The translations under genes and the position numbers were made by a program. From Lachnospiraceae bacterium XBB1006 (lineage in GTDB: Bacteria > Bacillota > Clostridia > Lachnospirales > Lachnospiraceae), in contig FOXT01000013.1 in assembly GCA_900115795.1 (NCBI GenBank), positions 38,785 through 102,784 of the forward strand: DNA of 64,000 nucleotides. The letters are read 5' to 3'. This document shows positions 53,472-62,057 of the stretch, piece after piece (position 1 is the stretch's first letter; each line of letters starts with the position of its first letter). The notes below the pieces were generated by a model, which did no database searches, was not told the origin of the DNA, and was given only the letters and a program-made list of their open reading frames with translations.

Positions 53472-54203
53472 ATGGAGAAGAATTGTCTTAGAATAGCCAT
53501 CTGTGATGATGAGCGCAAAGACCGGGACAAGGTTCGAGACTTGGTGGAAACCTATTTGGAACAGAATAAATTGGTGGCACAGGTAAAGGTATTTGAACAT
53601 CCGGATACGATGATTACCACCTGTGAGCAGTTTCGTCCACATATTTATATTCTGGATATTGTAATGCCAATGCTGACAGGAATTCAGGCAGCACGGGAAC
53701 TTCGGTGGAATCAGCCGGATGCACAAATTATTTTTGCTACGTCAGAAAGTTCTTTTGCATTGGAATCCTTTGATGTGAATCCAATTAATTATATAATGAA
53801 ACCGATTGAGAGAGAAAAATTATTTTCGACCCTGGATTTGGCCATAAGCAGGGTAGAATATGAGAAAGACCGTTATGTAACAATAAAGGTAAAAGGTGGC
53901 TTACGAACCCTTCGATACGATGATATTTTGTACATTGATTATCGAAATCATGTGGTTTTCTATCATCTGATTACCGGAGAAGTGGTTTCGACGCCGACGC
54001 TGCGAATCGGATTTTCAGAATATTTGGAGAAATGCCACAGCGAGGGAGCGTTTGCCCGTTGCCATGAGTCCATTGCAGTAAACATTGGAGCAGTTGATAA
54101 ATTGAGCCGACAGGAGATTACATTGCGTGGTGGCGAGGTAATCCCAGTGTCAAAAAGCCGCTATGCGGAAGTGGCAGATAAATATATGGATTATAGATTT
54201 TAA
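53472..54203 (+). CDS. LytTR-family response regulator
   Basis: 243 residues. Receiver domain (IAICDDERKDRD, ILDIVMPMLTG with phospho-Asp about 62, IMKP Lys) and a LytTR DNA-binding domain (about 135-240: LRYDDILYIDYRNHVVFYH, FARCHESIAVNIGAVDKL). AgrA/LytR class, normally paired with a GHKL kinase such as the 7TM kinase at 40.3 kb, but none is adjacent. Confidence 0.95.
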   Translation: MEKNCLRIAICDDERKDRDKVRDLVETYLEQNKLVAQVKVFEHPDTMITTCEQFRPHIYILDIVMPMLTGIQAARELRWNQPDAQIIFATSESSFALESFDVNPINYIMKPIEREKLFSTLDLAISRVEYEKDRYVTIKVKGGLRTLRYDDILYIDYRNHVVFYHLITGEVVSTPTLRIGFSEYLEKCHSEGAFARCHESIAVNIGAVDKLSRQEITLRGGEVIPVSKSRYAEVADKYMDYRF

Positions 54204-54222
54204 TAGAAAATTAAGTGTAAAA

Positions 54223-54261
54223 CCGACCGGAATCCGTGTGAAACGGTTGGCTTTCCTTTTT
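54223..54261 (+). terminator. Terminator after LytTR regulator gene
   Basis: 7-bp stem CCGACCG / CGGTTGG with G-T pair, followed by CTTTCCTTTTT. Confidence 0.65.
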
Positions 54262-54396
54262 AATGTTAATAGTGGTAATTTCCGGAGGAGTTATAGAGCG
54301 AAATGAGGCAGATTTGCAATTTGATTTTTCCGGAAATGATGTGTTGTGGGAAATTGAAGCAAATCGGGATTGTACGAAGGAAAGGAGAAGGAAGGT

Positions 54397-55002
54397 ATGG
54401 AGTTTAAGGAACTGCAAGTAAGCTTGGAACAAAAAGGATATCAGGTAAGTGAATTTGAGAATAAGGAGGAAGCGGCACGTTATCTGAATGAGCAGATTGA
54501 TGGAAAAAGCGTAGGTTTTGGGGGCTCTGTTACTTTGGATGAGATGGGATTGTATGAAAGTCTGGGAACGCATAATAAGGTTTGGTGGCACTGGAAGGGA
54601 GCTGATGGGCTGACAGTACCGGAAATTCATAAGGAGGCGGCAGTGGCACAGATTTACCTCTCTTCTGTAAATGGTATTGCCAAAACCGGAGAAATTGTCA
54701 ATATTGATGGAACCGGAAACCGTGTAGCAAGTACCATTTATGGACACGAGAAAGTATATTTTGTGGTCGGAGAAAATAAAATTGCAAATACGTTAGAGGG
54801 CGCCATGGAGCGCGCCAGAAATATTGCGGCACCCCTCAACGCAAGACGTTTGAACAGGAAAACGCCATGTGCTGTCAAAGCTGACCATTGTTACGATTGC
54901 AAGAGTCCGGAGCGAATTTGCAAAGCAGCCAGCATTTTCTGGGGTAAACCGAATAGTCAGGAATTTGAAGTGGTATTAATCCACGAGAAATTGGGATATT
55001 AA
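54397..55002 (+). CDS. LUD (LutC/YkgG-like) domain protein
   Basis: 201 residues. ENKEEAARYLNEQIDGKSVGFGGSVTL and GTGNRVASTIYGHEKVYFVVGENKI are characteristic of LUD (lactate utilisation) proteins. The C-terminal CAVKADHCYDCKSPERIC provides four cysteines, possibly a metal or Fe-S site. LutB/LutA partners are absent, so this is a stand-alone member of unknown function. Start ATG 54397 follows GGAAGG. Confidence 0.88.
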   Translation: MEFKELQVSLEQKGYQVSEFENKEEAARYLNEQIDGKSVGFGGSVTLDEMGLYESLGTHNKVWWHWKGADGLTVPEIHKEAAVAQIYLSSVNGIAKTGEIVNIDGTGNRVASTIYGHEKVYFVVGENKIANTLEGAMERARNIAAPLNARRLNRKTPCAVKADHCYDCKSPERICKAASIFWGKPNSQEFEVVLIHEKLGY

Positions 55003-55211
55003 GATAGTCATTTATTGGAATTGCATAAGTAAGGGAGCAAACCTACACATTAGAATTTGGAGAATTTTGCCAAAAAAGTATTATAGCATTTGGTTAGTAG
55101 GTAGAAAATACATAAAAAAGGACATGTGGGCTGTTTTGAAAACTGTGTGAATGTTATAAGTAAGATAACCCTTTTGGGAGAAGTATATTAAAATAAGGAG
55201 GCTTATGAGTA

Positions 55212-57527
55212 ATGAATAAGTTCGGAAGAAAATTTTTAGCCTTTACGATGGTTGCAGCCATGGTGATTCCATCATTTGGTACTGCGATGACAGTAAAGGC
55301 TGCAGAAGGAGAAACCAAGACTATCCAGATTCTGCAGACAAGCGATTTGCATGGAAAATTTGTACCATTCAAGTATGCAACCTATACAGAGGATAATTCT
55401 GGAAGTTTGGCGCAGCTTGCAACTATTATCAAGGAAAGAAGAAATGATAACACGGTACTTGTGGATGGTGGGGATTCTGTGCAGGATAACTCAGCACAGT
55501 TGTTTTTAGAGGACAAAACACATCCGATTTTAAAAGGATTAAACCTTTTGAACTATGATTACTGGACCTTTGGTAATCATGAGTTTAATTTTGGGATGTC
55601 TACCCTGGCGAAGATTAAGAAGCAGTTCAAGGGTACGGTTTTAGGTGGAAACGTATACGACAAGGACGGTAAAACAAGATTTGGTAAATTATATGATATC
55701 GTTGAAAAAGATGGTGTAAAAATTGCAATCATCGGTGTGGTTACACCGAATATCACCCGTTGGGATGCTACTAATCTGAAAGGATATAAGGTGACAAGCC
55801 CGATTGACGAAGTAAAAGCAGCGATTGCTGAAGTAAAAGGTAAAGTAGATTTAATTGTTGTATCTGCCCATATGGATGAGAAAAACGAATATGAAGTAGC
55901 AGGCTCCGGTGTGGAAGATTTAGTTAAGGCTTGTCCGGAAATCGATGTTTGTCTTGCCGCGCACGGACATCAGGTTCTTAATAAGACAATTGGTAATACC
56001 CTTGTAACAGAGAACCAGAATATGGGACAGACCTTAACCGATATTGATATCACACTTAAGAAAAATGCGGAAGGAAAATACGAAGTAGTCAGCAAAGAAG
56101 CGGAAACCGTGTCTGCGAAAGGCGTGGAAGCTGATAAAGAAATGTGCGATGCATTGGCGTCTTATGACAAGAGAGCAAAAGAAGATGCACTTTCTGAAAT
56201 TGGTCAGTTATGTGGTGGCGATTTAGCTCCGGTAAACGAAATTCCGGGAATTACCCAGGCACAGCTTCAGGAAACAGCAATGATTAACCTGATTAATAAG
56301 GTTCAGATGCATTATACCGGTGCAGAAATCGGCGCAGCTGCGTTATTTGATGTAAACTCCAATATCAAAGAAGGAAAGATTTTAAAGAAAGATGCTTCTT
56401 TGATTTACAAATATGACAATACCCTGTACAAACTTAAGATTACAGGAAAACAGTTGAAGCAGTACATGGAATGGTCTGCATCCTATTACAACACAGTAAA
56501 AGAGAATGATCTTACGGTATCTTATGATGAAAATATCAGAGCATATTTGTATGATATGTTTAGCGGTGTAAATTATGAAATCAACCTTTCCAAAGAAGTA
56601 GGAAACAGAATTGAGAATCTTACATTAGCGAACGGTAAGCCGGTAAAAGATAATGCATCTTATATTTTGGCGGTAAATAACTACCGCGCAAATTCGCAGC
56701 TTCTTTCCTATGGTGATGTATATAAGAAAGAAAATGGCGATACCTTACCGAAACTTCTTGAGTTAGATGTAACTCCGGACGGATCTACAACTGCTGTTCG
56801 TGATTTGATTGTAAAATACATCAACGACGAATTACATGGCAAGGTGTATCCGGAATATAATAATAACTGGAAGATTACCGGAATCAATTGGGATGAAGCA
56901 GAGCATGATAAAGTAGTCGCACTTGCGGCAGCAGGACTTATTAAAGTGCCTACATCTCAGGATGGAAGAACACCAAATGTAAAATCCGTCACCAAGGAAG
57001 ATCTTGCGGCATTTGCAAATGTTAAAACAAGCCGTATTAAATTTAACGGCAATGGTGGCATGACAAACGGACAGAGTATTTGCTATGTAGATGGTAAGAA
57101 GTTTGGCGAAAAAGCGACTACCTTCCGTGCAGGATATAAATTCAATGGTTGGTATACAGAGGCAAAAGGCGGAAAACTTTTATCCGATGAAGAACTGGAA
57201 GCACTCACAGACAGTCAGACCGTATATGCACATTGGACCAAAGTTAACGTAAAAAATGTGAAGGTTTCTTTAGTGAAAGCAACAAAGAAATCCCTTTCCG
57301 TAAAAATCTCAAATGCAAAGAGCGCAGAGAAATTTGTAGTTTCTTATTCCTTGGATAAGAACTTCAAGAAAGGCGTTAAGAAGGTAACCGTTAAGACTGC
57401 AAATGCAACCTTAAAGAATTTGAAGGCAGGAAAGACTTATTACGTAAAAGTAAAAGCCATCGCAAAAGATTCTCTGGGAAAAGCAGTAAGTAAGACATCC
57501 AAAGTCGTAAAAATGAAAACAAAATAA
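55212..57527 (+). CDS. Secreted 5'-nucleotidase / 2',3'-cyclic phosphodiesterase family protein
   Basis: 771 residues. Signal peptide (cleavage near VKAAEG, about 31). Metallophosphoesterase domain about 35-260 with SDLHGKF, VDGGDSVQ, FGNHEFN and AAHGHQV. The C-terminal 5'-nucleotidase domain follows (about 330-520: NINSN-like FDVNSNIKEG, YKYDNTLYKLKITGKQL, ILAVNNYRANS). After it are a Listeria-Bacteroides (InlB B-type) repeat (about 612-675: FNGNGGMTNG, GYKFNGWYTEA) and an FN3-like end. No anchor signal. Scavenges extracellular nucleotides. AGGAGG precedes the start by 9 bases. Confidence 0.93.
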   Translation: MNKFGRKFLAFTMVAAMVIPSFGTAMTVKAAEGETKTIQILQTSDLHGKFVPFKYATYTEDNSGSLAQLATIIKERRNDNTVLVDGGDSVQDNSAQLFLEDKTHPILKGLNLLNYDYWTFGNHEFNFGMSTLAKIKKQFKGTVLGGNVYDKDGKTRFGKLYDIVEKDGVKIAIIGVVTPNITRWDATNLKGYKVTSPIDEVKAAIAEVKGKVDLIVVSAHMDEKNEYEVAGSGVEDLVKACPEIDVCLAAHGHQVLNKTIGNTLVTENQNMGQTLTDIDITLKKNAEGKYEVVSKEAETVSAKGVEADKEMCDALASYDKRAKEDALSEIGQLCGGDLAPVNEIPGITQAQLQETAMINLINKVQMHYTGAEIGAAALFDVNSNIKEGKILKKDASLIYKYDNTLYKLKITGKQLKQYMEWSASYYNTVKENDLTVSYDENIRAYLYDMFSGVNYEINLSKEVGNRIENLTLANGKPVKDNASYILAVNNYRANSQLLSYGDVYKKENGDTLPKLLELDVTPDGSTTAVRDLIVKYINDELHGKVYPEYNNNWKITGINWDEAEHDKVVALAAAGLIKVPTSQDGRTPNVKSVTKEDLAAFANVKTSRIKFNGNGGMTNGQSICYVDGKKFGEKATTFRAGYKFNGWYTEAKGGKLLSDEELEALTDSQTVYAHWTKVNVKNVKVSLVKATKKSLSVKISNAKSAEKFVVSYSLDKNFKKGVKKVTVKTANATLKNLKAGKTYYVKVKAIAKDSLGKAVSKTSKVVKMKTK

Positions 57528-57540
57528 AATTTCTATAACG

Positions 57541-57577
57541 GGGCCTCGCACTAAATAATTAGTGCGAGACCCTTTTT
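57541..57577 (+). terminator. Terminator after nucleotidase gene
   Basis: 14-bp stem GGGCCTCGCACTAA / TTAGTGCGAGACCC (one mismatch) followed by TTTTT. Confidence 0.92.
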
Positions 57578-57598
57578 CTGCAGTAACCGGAAATGTGA

Positions 57599-57772
57599 TT
57601 CACCTTTTACCAAAGCCGGAAGTTTTTGGAACTGTTGGGTGCAAATTTCAACCGTCAATTTACCTTTTACGAGTATGTACGGCTCTTCAAGGGCCTTGGA
57701 TATGAAGAGGCAGATTACTACGTGGTGGACGGACGGATGCCCTGCGCAATTGCAGTGATTACAAAGAAATAA
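57599..57772 (+). pseudogene. C-terminal fragment of an unidentified protein
   Basis: 57 codons open from a preceding TGA, no start, reading RQFTFYEYVRLFKGLGYEEA then DYYVVDGRMPCAIAVITKK and TAA. Clear protein-like sequence, but the N-terminal part is gone and the family was not recognised. Downstream of a sequence also found at 24667. Confidence 0.5.
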
Positions 57773-57823
57773 AATGACGTATAAACGGGAATATTCGAGG
57801 TGAAAATTTGGTAAAAATGGGTA

Positions 57824-57852
57824 TTGTCCTCTTGTATTTGTGGTGCTATAGT
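57824..57852 (+). promoter_or_regulatory. Promoter for ktrB-ktrA
   Basis: TTGTCC (57824-57829), 17-bp spacer, TATAGT (57847-57852). The leader is only ~45 bases, too short for a c-di-AMP (ydaO) riboswitch. Confidence 0.65.
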
Positions 57853-57901
57853 TAGTGCGGATTGCCTTTTGGCGGAATACAGAATATGAGAGAGGATAGA
57901 A

Positions 57902-59263
57902 ATGAGCCTGAAGAGAATACCATCCATCCGGTTAATTCCGTTAAGCTTTTTAGCTGCCATATTTGTGGGGGCGGCTTTGTTGATGTTGCCGGTTTCAACA
58001 GCGAGCGGAAAAGGAACGGATTTTATAACAGCATTGTTTACATCGACAACGTCGGTTTGTGTGACCGGTCTTACGGTAGTGGATACCTATAGTTATTGGA
58101 GCACTTTCGGACATGTGATTATTATGGGATTGATACAGATAGGCGGTCTTGGTATTATTACCGTAATCACCATGGTTATGCTTTTGACGCAAAAGAGATT
58201 TTCACTTGGAGAGCGGAAAATGCTGCAGGACTCTTTAAACCTGAGTACCGATGTGGGCGTAATCAAAATGTTGATTAGAATTGTGAGAGGCACACTGATT
58301 ATTGAGCTTACCGGAGCCTGTTTTTATGCATTTGCTTTTATACCGGATTATGGAATTGGAAAGGGAATCTGGTTTGCTGCATTTCATGCGGTGTCGGCCT
58401 TTTGTAATGCAGGAATTGACATCATTGGAAATGGCAGTCTGGAAGGATATGCTTCGAACGGGCTGGTATTGTTGACAACCATGGTGTTGATTATTTTAGG
58501 TGGACTTGGTTATGTTGTATGGTTTGATGTAGCGGAAAATATTTGGAAGGGAATCAGAAGAAAGTGGAGACCTGCCCAGATTATGAAGCGCTTTACGGAG
58601 CATACGAAGCTGGTTTTGACGTTTACGGCGTTATTGATAGTATTTGGGTGGATTATCTTTTTTTTAGCGGAATACAAAAATCCCGGAACTCTGAAAGGCA
58701 TGAGTTTGGGAGATAAATTATTAAATAGCTTATTTGAGTCGGTGACCCTAAGAACGGCAGGATTTGCAACGGTGTCGCAAAAAGCTATGACGGATGTATC
58801 CTGCGTGATTGCCTATATTCTTATGTTTATTGGTGGATCCCCCATTGGAACGGCCGGTGGTGTTAAAACAGTCACTTTTTTCCTGGCGTATATTGGAATT
58901 GTGTCTTATATTCGGTCGGAAAAGCCGGTGATTTTTAACCGGAAGGTTCCGGATGAAGCCATGCGAAAAGCAACAGCGGTGGTATATCTGGCAGGGTTCA
59001 CCATTATTATATTAACATTGATGCTGATGACTACAGAGCATGTAGGATTACAGGATGCGTTGTTTGAAGTAATCAGTGCTTCCGCAACGGTCGGCTTGAC
59101 CAGAGGCCTTACTCCGGAGCTTCATACCTTAGGAAAAATTATTATTATTGTGGCTATGTATTTGGGAAGGATAGCCCCGATTTCTCTGGCAATCTTTTTT
59201 GCAGGAAGAAAGAAACCGGATGACGGGTGCCGTTATCTGGAAGGAAAGTTTTACGTAGGATAG
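57902..59263 (+). CDS. ktrB: Potassium uptake channel subunit KtrB/TrkH
   Basis: 453 residues with four membrane-pore-membrane repeats. Selectivity-filter-like segments TSVCVTGLT (about 43), AFCNAGID (about 165), TLRTAGF (about 285) and SATVGLTRG (about 398) are visible. Na+- or K+-coupled K+ uptake with the KtrA gating ring encoded 9 bases downstream. GAGAGG ribosome binding site. Confidence 0.95.
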   Translation: MSLKRIPSIRLIPLSFLAAIFVGAALLMLPVSTASGKGTDFITALFTSTTSVCVTGLTVVDTYSYWSTFGHVIIMGLIQIGGLGIITVITMVMLLTQKRFSLGERKMLQDSLNLSTDVGVIKMLIRIVRGTLIIELTGACFYAFAFIPDYGIGKGIWFAAFHAVSAFCNAGIDIIGNGSLEGYASNGLVLLTTMVLIILGGLGYVVWFDVAENIWKGIRRKWRPAQIMKRFTEHTKLVLTFTALLIVFGWIIFFLAEYKNPGTLKGMSLGDKLLNSLFESVTLRTAGFATVSQKAMTDVSCVIAYILMFIGGSPIGTAGGVKTVTFFLAYIGIVSYIRSEKPVIFNRKVPDEAMRKATAVVYLAGFTIIILTLMLMTTEHVGLQDALFEVISASATVGLTRGLTPELHTLGKIIIIVAMYLGRIAPISLAIFFAGRKKPDDGCRYLEGKFYVG

Positions 59264-59272
59264 GAGATAGAA

Positions 59273-59920
59273 ATGACAAAATCAATTGCTGTACTTGGAT
59301 TAGGAAAATATGGAATGAGTCTGGCTCAGAATATGTATGATATGGGAGCAGATGTGCTAATTGTGGACCGGAATGAGGATTTGCTAGAAGATTGCGCAGA
59401 TTTTTCAACTGCGGCAGTTTGTGCGGATTTGGAAAATGAAGATGAAGTAGCTGCATTGGGACTTAAAAATATGGACATTGTTGTGGTTGCTATGGGAGGA
59501 AATCTGGCGGCCAGTATTTTATGCGTGGCAGTTGCCAAAGAGCAGGGGGTTCCCAAGATTGTTGCAAAAAGTGCCTCCAACCGCATGTCTTCCATTTTAA
59601 AAAAAATCGGTGCAGACAAGGTAATCATTCCGGAAGAGTATAGTGGACAACAATCCGCCAGAATTCTGGCATCCAATGTTTTTCTGGATTACTTTCAGGT
59701 AGATAACACGTTATGCATGGTAGAAATGAAACCGTTGTCTAAATGGGTGGGAAAAAACCTGTGTGAATTGAATATCCGAAAACACTATAAGGTTTATGTT
59801 GTTGCGGTAAAAGAGGGGGAACACTGGGAAATTATCGATCCGAATCGTGTTATGAAAGAAGAGGATGAATTACTGATTGTTTCAGATAAGGATGCGTTGC
59901 ATCGGATTAACAGAGTATAA
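59273..59920 (+). CDS. ktrA: Potassium uptake regulatory subunit KtrA (RCK_N + RCK_C)
   Basis: 215 residues. NAD/ATP-binding RCK_N domain with GLGKYGMSLAQNMYDMG (Rossmann G-x-G-x-x-G), VDRNEDLLED and KIVAKSASN; RCK_C domain from about 135, which in KtrA binds c-di-AMP. Forms an octameric ring gating KtrB. Confidence 0.95.
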   Translation: MTKSIAVLGLGKYGMSLAQNMYDMGADVLIVDRNEDLLEDCADFSTAAVCADLENEDEVAALGLKNMDIVVVAMGGNLAASILCVAVAKEQGVPKIVAKSASNRMSSILKKIGADKVIIPEEYSGQQSARILASNVFLDYFQVDNTLCMVEMKPLSKWVGKNLCELNIRKHYKVYVVAVKEGEHWEIIDPNRVMKEEDELLIVSDKDALHRINRV

Positions 59921-60059
59921 ACAGATAGGGAGAGTAGCGCTTGCCACTTTTTTCCAATTCTTTTAAAATCGGTGGCTCATTCTACTGTTCATAATAAAAT
60001 AATCATGCTATGATAGAATATGAAAGATGTTAATTATATATAAGGAGTATTTATAGCAT

Positions 60060-60992
60060 ATGAGTATTGTTGTATTAGGTGCAGTATTTATTGATATTAA
60101 AGGGCATTCCATTTCCAGCTATATTCCGGCAGGTAGAAATGTAGGTACGGTTGAAGAGGTTCATGGTGGCGTCAGCAGAAATGTTGTTGAGGACATCGCA
60201 AATGTTGAACTTAGACCCAAATTCGTCAGTCTTGTAGATGAGAGTGCTATCGGCGCAGGCGTATTAGACAAGCTTACCAAACATAAAGTGGATACAAGAT
60301 TTGTAAGAAAAACGGCTGATGGCATGGGAAAGTGGCTTGCTGTTTTTGATAATCATGGAGATGTTGTGGCATCTATTTCTAAGAGACCTGATCTTTCTGC
60401 TATCAATGATATTCTTGATGAAGAGGGCGATGAGATTTTTCACGATGCAGACAGTATTGCCCTTGAGATGGATATGGAAAAAGAGACTATCAAACGTGTA
60501 TTTAAATATGCGGAAAAGTATAACCTTAAGGTTTACGCTGCAGTTTCTAATATGAGTATTGCCGTTGAACGTAGAGATTTTCTTAAGAATGTTGAATGTT
60601 TTGTATGTAATCAGCAGGAAGCAGGCATTCTTTTCATGGACGATTATTCTGAGAAAACACCTGAAAACATGCAGGAAATTTTATCTAAGAAGCTTAAGGG
60701 CGCACAGATTAAAAAGATGATTGTTACTATGGGCGGTGTAGGAGCTGTGTATGCGGATATCGATGGCAATACAGGTTTTGTTCCGGCCAGAAAGGTAGAT
60801 GTAAAGGATACTACCGGTGCAGGAGATTCATTTTTTGCAGGAGTTACAATTGGTCTTACCTATGGAAAGTCACTTGAGGAGTCCTGTGAAATTGGTTCAA
60901 AATTAGCAGCATCGGTTATTGTTACCTCAGATAATGTTTGCCCTAGATTTTTGCCTAGTGAATTTGGTATTGATGTAGCTGAGAATGAATAG
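60060..60992 (+). CDS. PfkB-family carbohydrate kinase
   Basis: 310 residues. GAVFIDIKGH at the start, GGVSRNVVEDIANV (PfkB signature 1 region, about 38-52), CNQQEAG, and DTTGAGDSFFAGV (signature 2 with catalytic Asp, about 250). Phosphorylates a sugar or nucleoside; the family includes ribokinase and pseudouridine kinase. Substrate not determinable. A following gene begins at once but is cut after 19 codons, so the original operon is broken. Confidence 0.9.
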   Translation: MSIVVLGAVFIDIKGHSISSYIPAGRNVGTVEEVHGGVSRNVVEDIANVELRPKFVSLVDESAIGAGVLDKLTKHKVDTRFVRKTADGMGKWLAVFDNHGDVVASISKRPDLSAINDILDEEGDEIFHDADSIALEMDMEKETIKRVFKYAEKYNLKVYAAVSNMSIAVERRDFLKNVECFVCNQQEAGILFMDDYSEKTPENMQEILSKKLKGAQIKKMIVTMGGVGAVYADIDGNTGFVPARKVDVKDTTGAGDSFFAGVTIGLTYGKSLEESCEIGSKLAASVIVTSDNVCPRFLPSEFGIDVAENE

Positions 60993-61052
60993 ATGGAAAA
61001 CAGAATCCAAAAGCCGGATAACCCTACACTTTCTGAAAGAAGCATGGGATGA
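60993..61052 (+). pseudogene. Truncated start of a gene downstream of the sugar kinase
   Basis: ATG directly after the kinase TAG opens 19 codons (ENRIQKPDNPTLSERSMG) and then stops where antisense AI-2E transporter sequence begins near 61045. Looks like the N-terminus of a lost operon partner. Confidence 0.4.
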
Positions 61053-61458
61053 TGTTGGTAACACCTACAATAACTGCTGGATTATCTTGTGCATATTTGG
61101 AAACGGTTTTCTCGGCTTGTGTTAATACGCCGGGAATTCCCTGGGCAATGGCAACGAGGCTTTCCACAAGGGCCGGGATGATCATTACCATTAACAAGTA
61201 TATAACCAAGAAACTAATCAGCAGTACACTGATTACAGAAAGCCCTTTTGCCAGCCCTTGTCTTTTGGTGGGAAGAAGTTTTTCTAATTTTCCTTCTATC
61301 CAATTGCAGGGCGTTTTTAGCAGGTAGGCAATCACGCCACCGTATACAAAGGGTTTTAAAATAGAGATAATCTTAGAAAATCCACTGTTGAGACCATCGT
61401 ATCGTAATATTAAGAAGAAGAATACAATCGACAGGGATAATCCGATAAATAGCGGCAT
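61024..61458 (-). pseudogene. N-terminal fragment of an AI-2E family transporter
   Basis: 144 codons. Membrane helices of the AI-2E/UPF0118 family are recognisable (KPFVYGGVIAYLLKTPCNWIE, VISVLLISFLVIYLL, IIPALVESLVAIAQGIPG). Full members have ~350-400 residues; here the frame ends soon after VTNI. Its own start region is also abnormal. A broken gene at a rearrangement breakpoint. Confidence 0.7.
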
Positions 61459-61745
61459 CTACACGCAGCAAGATGTGTAAGCTGACAAAAGAATTTGTTA
61501 ATTTCGCAGGTTTAGAGTGTTCGAATGACAAGTGGTTGGGAAAGGAGAAAAAGTACGTCTTTTCTTCTAAAGCGACACGTAGGGCCATTGCTACATATGC
61601 CGTATATGATGGAACACATCATGATATGAGTTATTATTCCAAGAAAATGTTCGGAAAGCTGTATTTGAAGAAGAAAAGTGGCGCTTATTATGGATATGTG
61701 GCAACAAAAATGGTTCTTGCAAGAACCAATGAAGAATTTCGTTAA
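61449..61745 (+). pseudogene. C-terminal fragment of an unidentified protein
   Basis: Open from a stop at 61446 to TAA at 61745, with ATG at 61473. It encodes a basic, Tyr-rich sequence (FSSKATRRAIATYAVYDGTH, MFGKLYLKKKSG). No family recognised. Upstream it meets the antisense AI-2E fragment head to head, so it is probably a gene tail. Confidence 0.4.
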
Positions 61746-61792
61746 ACATATGGGAAGCGTTGGGATAAAGGCATCTTGGTATTAAGGCATAC

Positions 61793-61821
61793 TGAGGTGA
61801 CCCCAAAAAGTTAGACTTTTT
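61793..61821 (+). mobile_element. IS3-family-like terminal sequence
   Basis: TGACCCCAAAAAGTTAGAC at 61798-61816 resembles the terminal inverted repeat of IS3-family (IS150-group) elements. No transposase of this family is in the window; its body would lie beyond the intron, to the right. Confidence 0.45.
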
Positions 61822-61822
61822 A

Positions 61823-61855
61823 AGCGTAGCAGTTTTTGGCTGCTACGCTGTTTTT
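61823..61855 (+). terminator. Terminator hairpin used as group IIC intron target
   Basis: Perfect 10-bp stem AGCGTAGCAG / CTGCTACGCT, 7-base loop, then GTTTTT. The intron begins two bases after the T run, the classic insertion site of group IIC introns. Confidence 0.85.
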
Positions 61856-62057
61856 AGTTTGCGCGCCATGGGCGCGCTCTAACGGGTGAAAGTCCCGAAC
61901 ACGCCCAGATAGTGGGAAGTGTATAGCCGAACAGCAAGACCTGCTAAGAGTTGTCAAGTGATAAATATGAAATTTAGTATATTTGATTTTAGAGCATAAG
62001 AAATAGACTGCCTGAAAATAGCCAGTCAAAGAGAATCTATTTTTTTTGTATTTGTTT

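Noticed and set aside
55003-55211. Riboswitch upstream of the 5'-nucleotidase
   Set aside because: AT-rich with only weak imperfect pairing near 55120-55160 and no recognisable aptamer core.
57775-57901. c-di-AMP (ydaO) riboswitch upstream of ktrB
   Set aside because: The transcribed leader is about 45 bases and no ydaO motifs are seen.
61857-61938. Independent structured ncRNA ahead of the IS110 element
   Set aside because: Sequence continues across the IS as group IIC intron domain I, so it is the intron 5' end.
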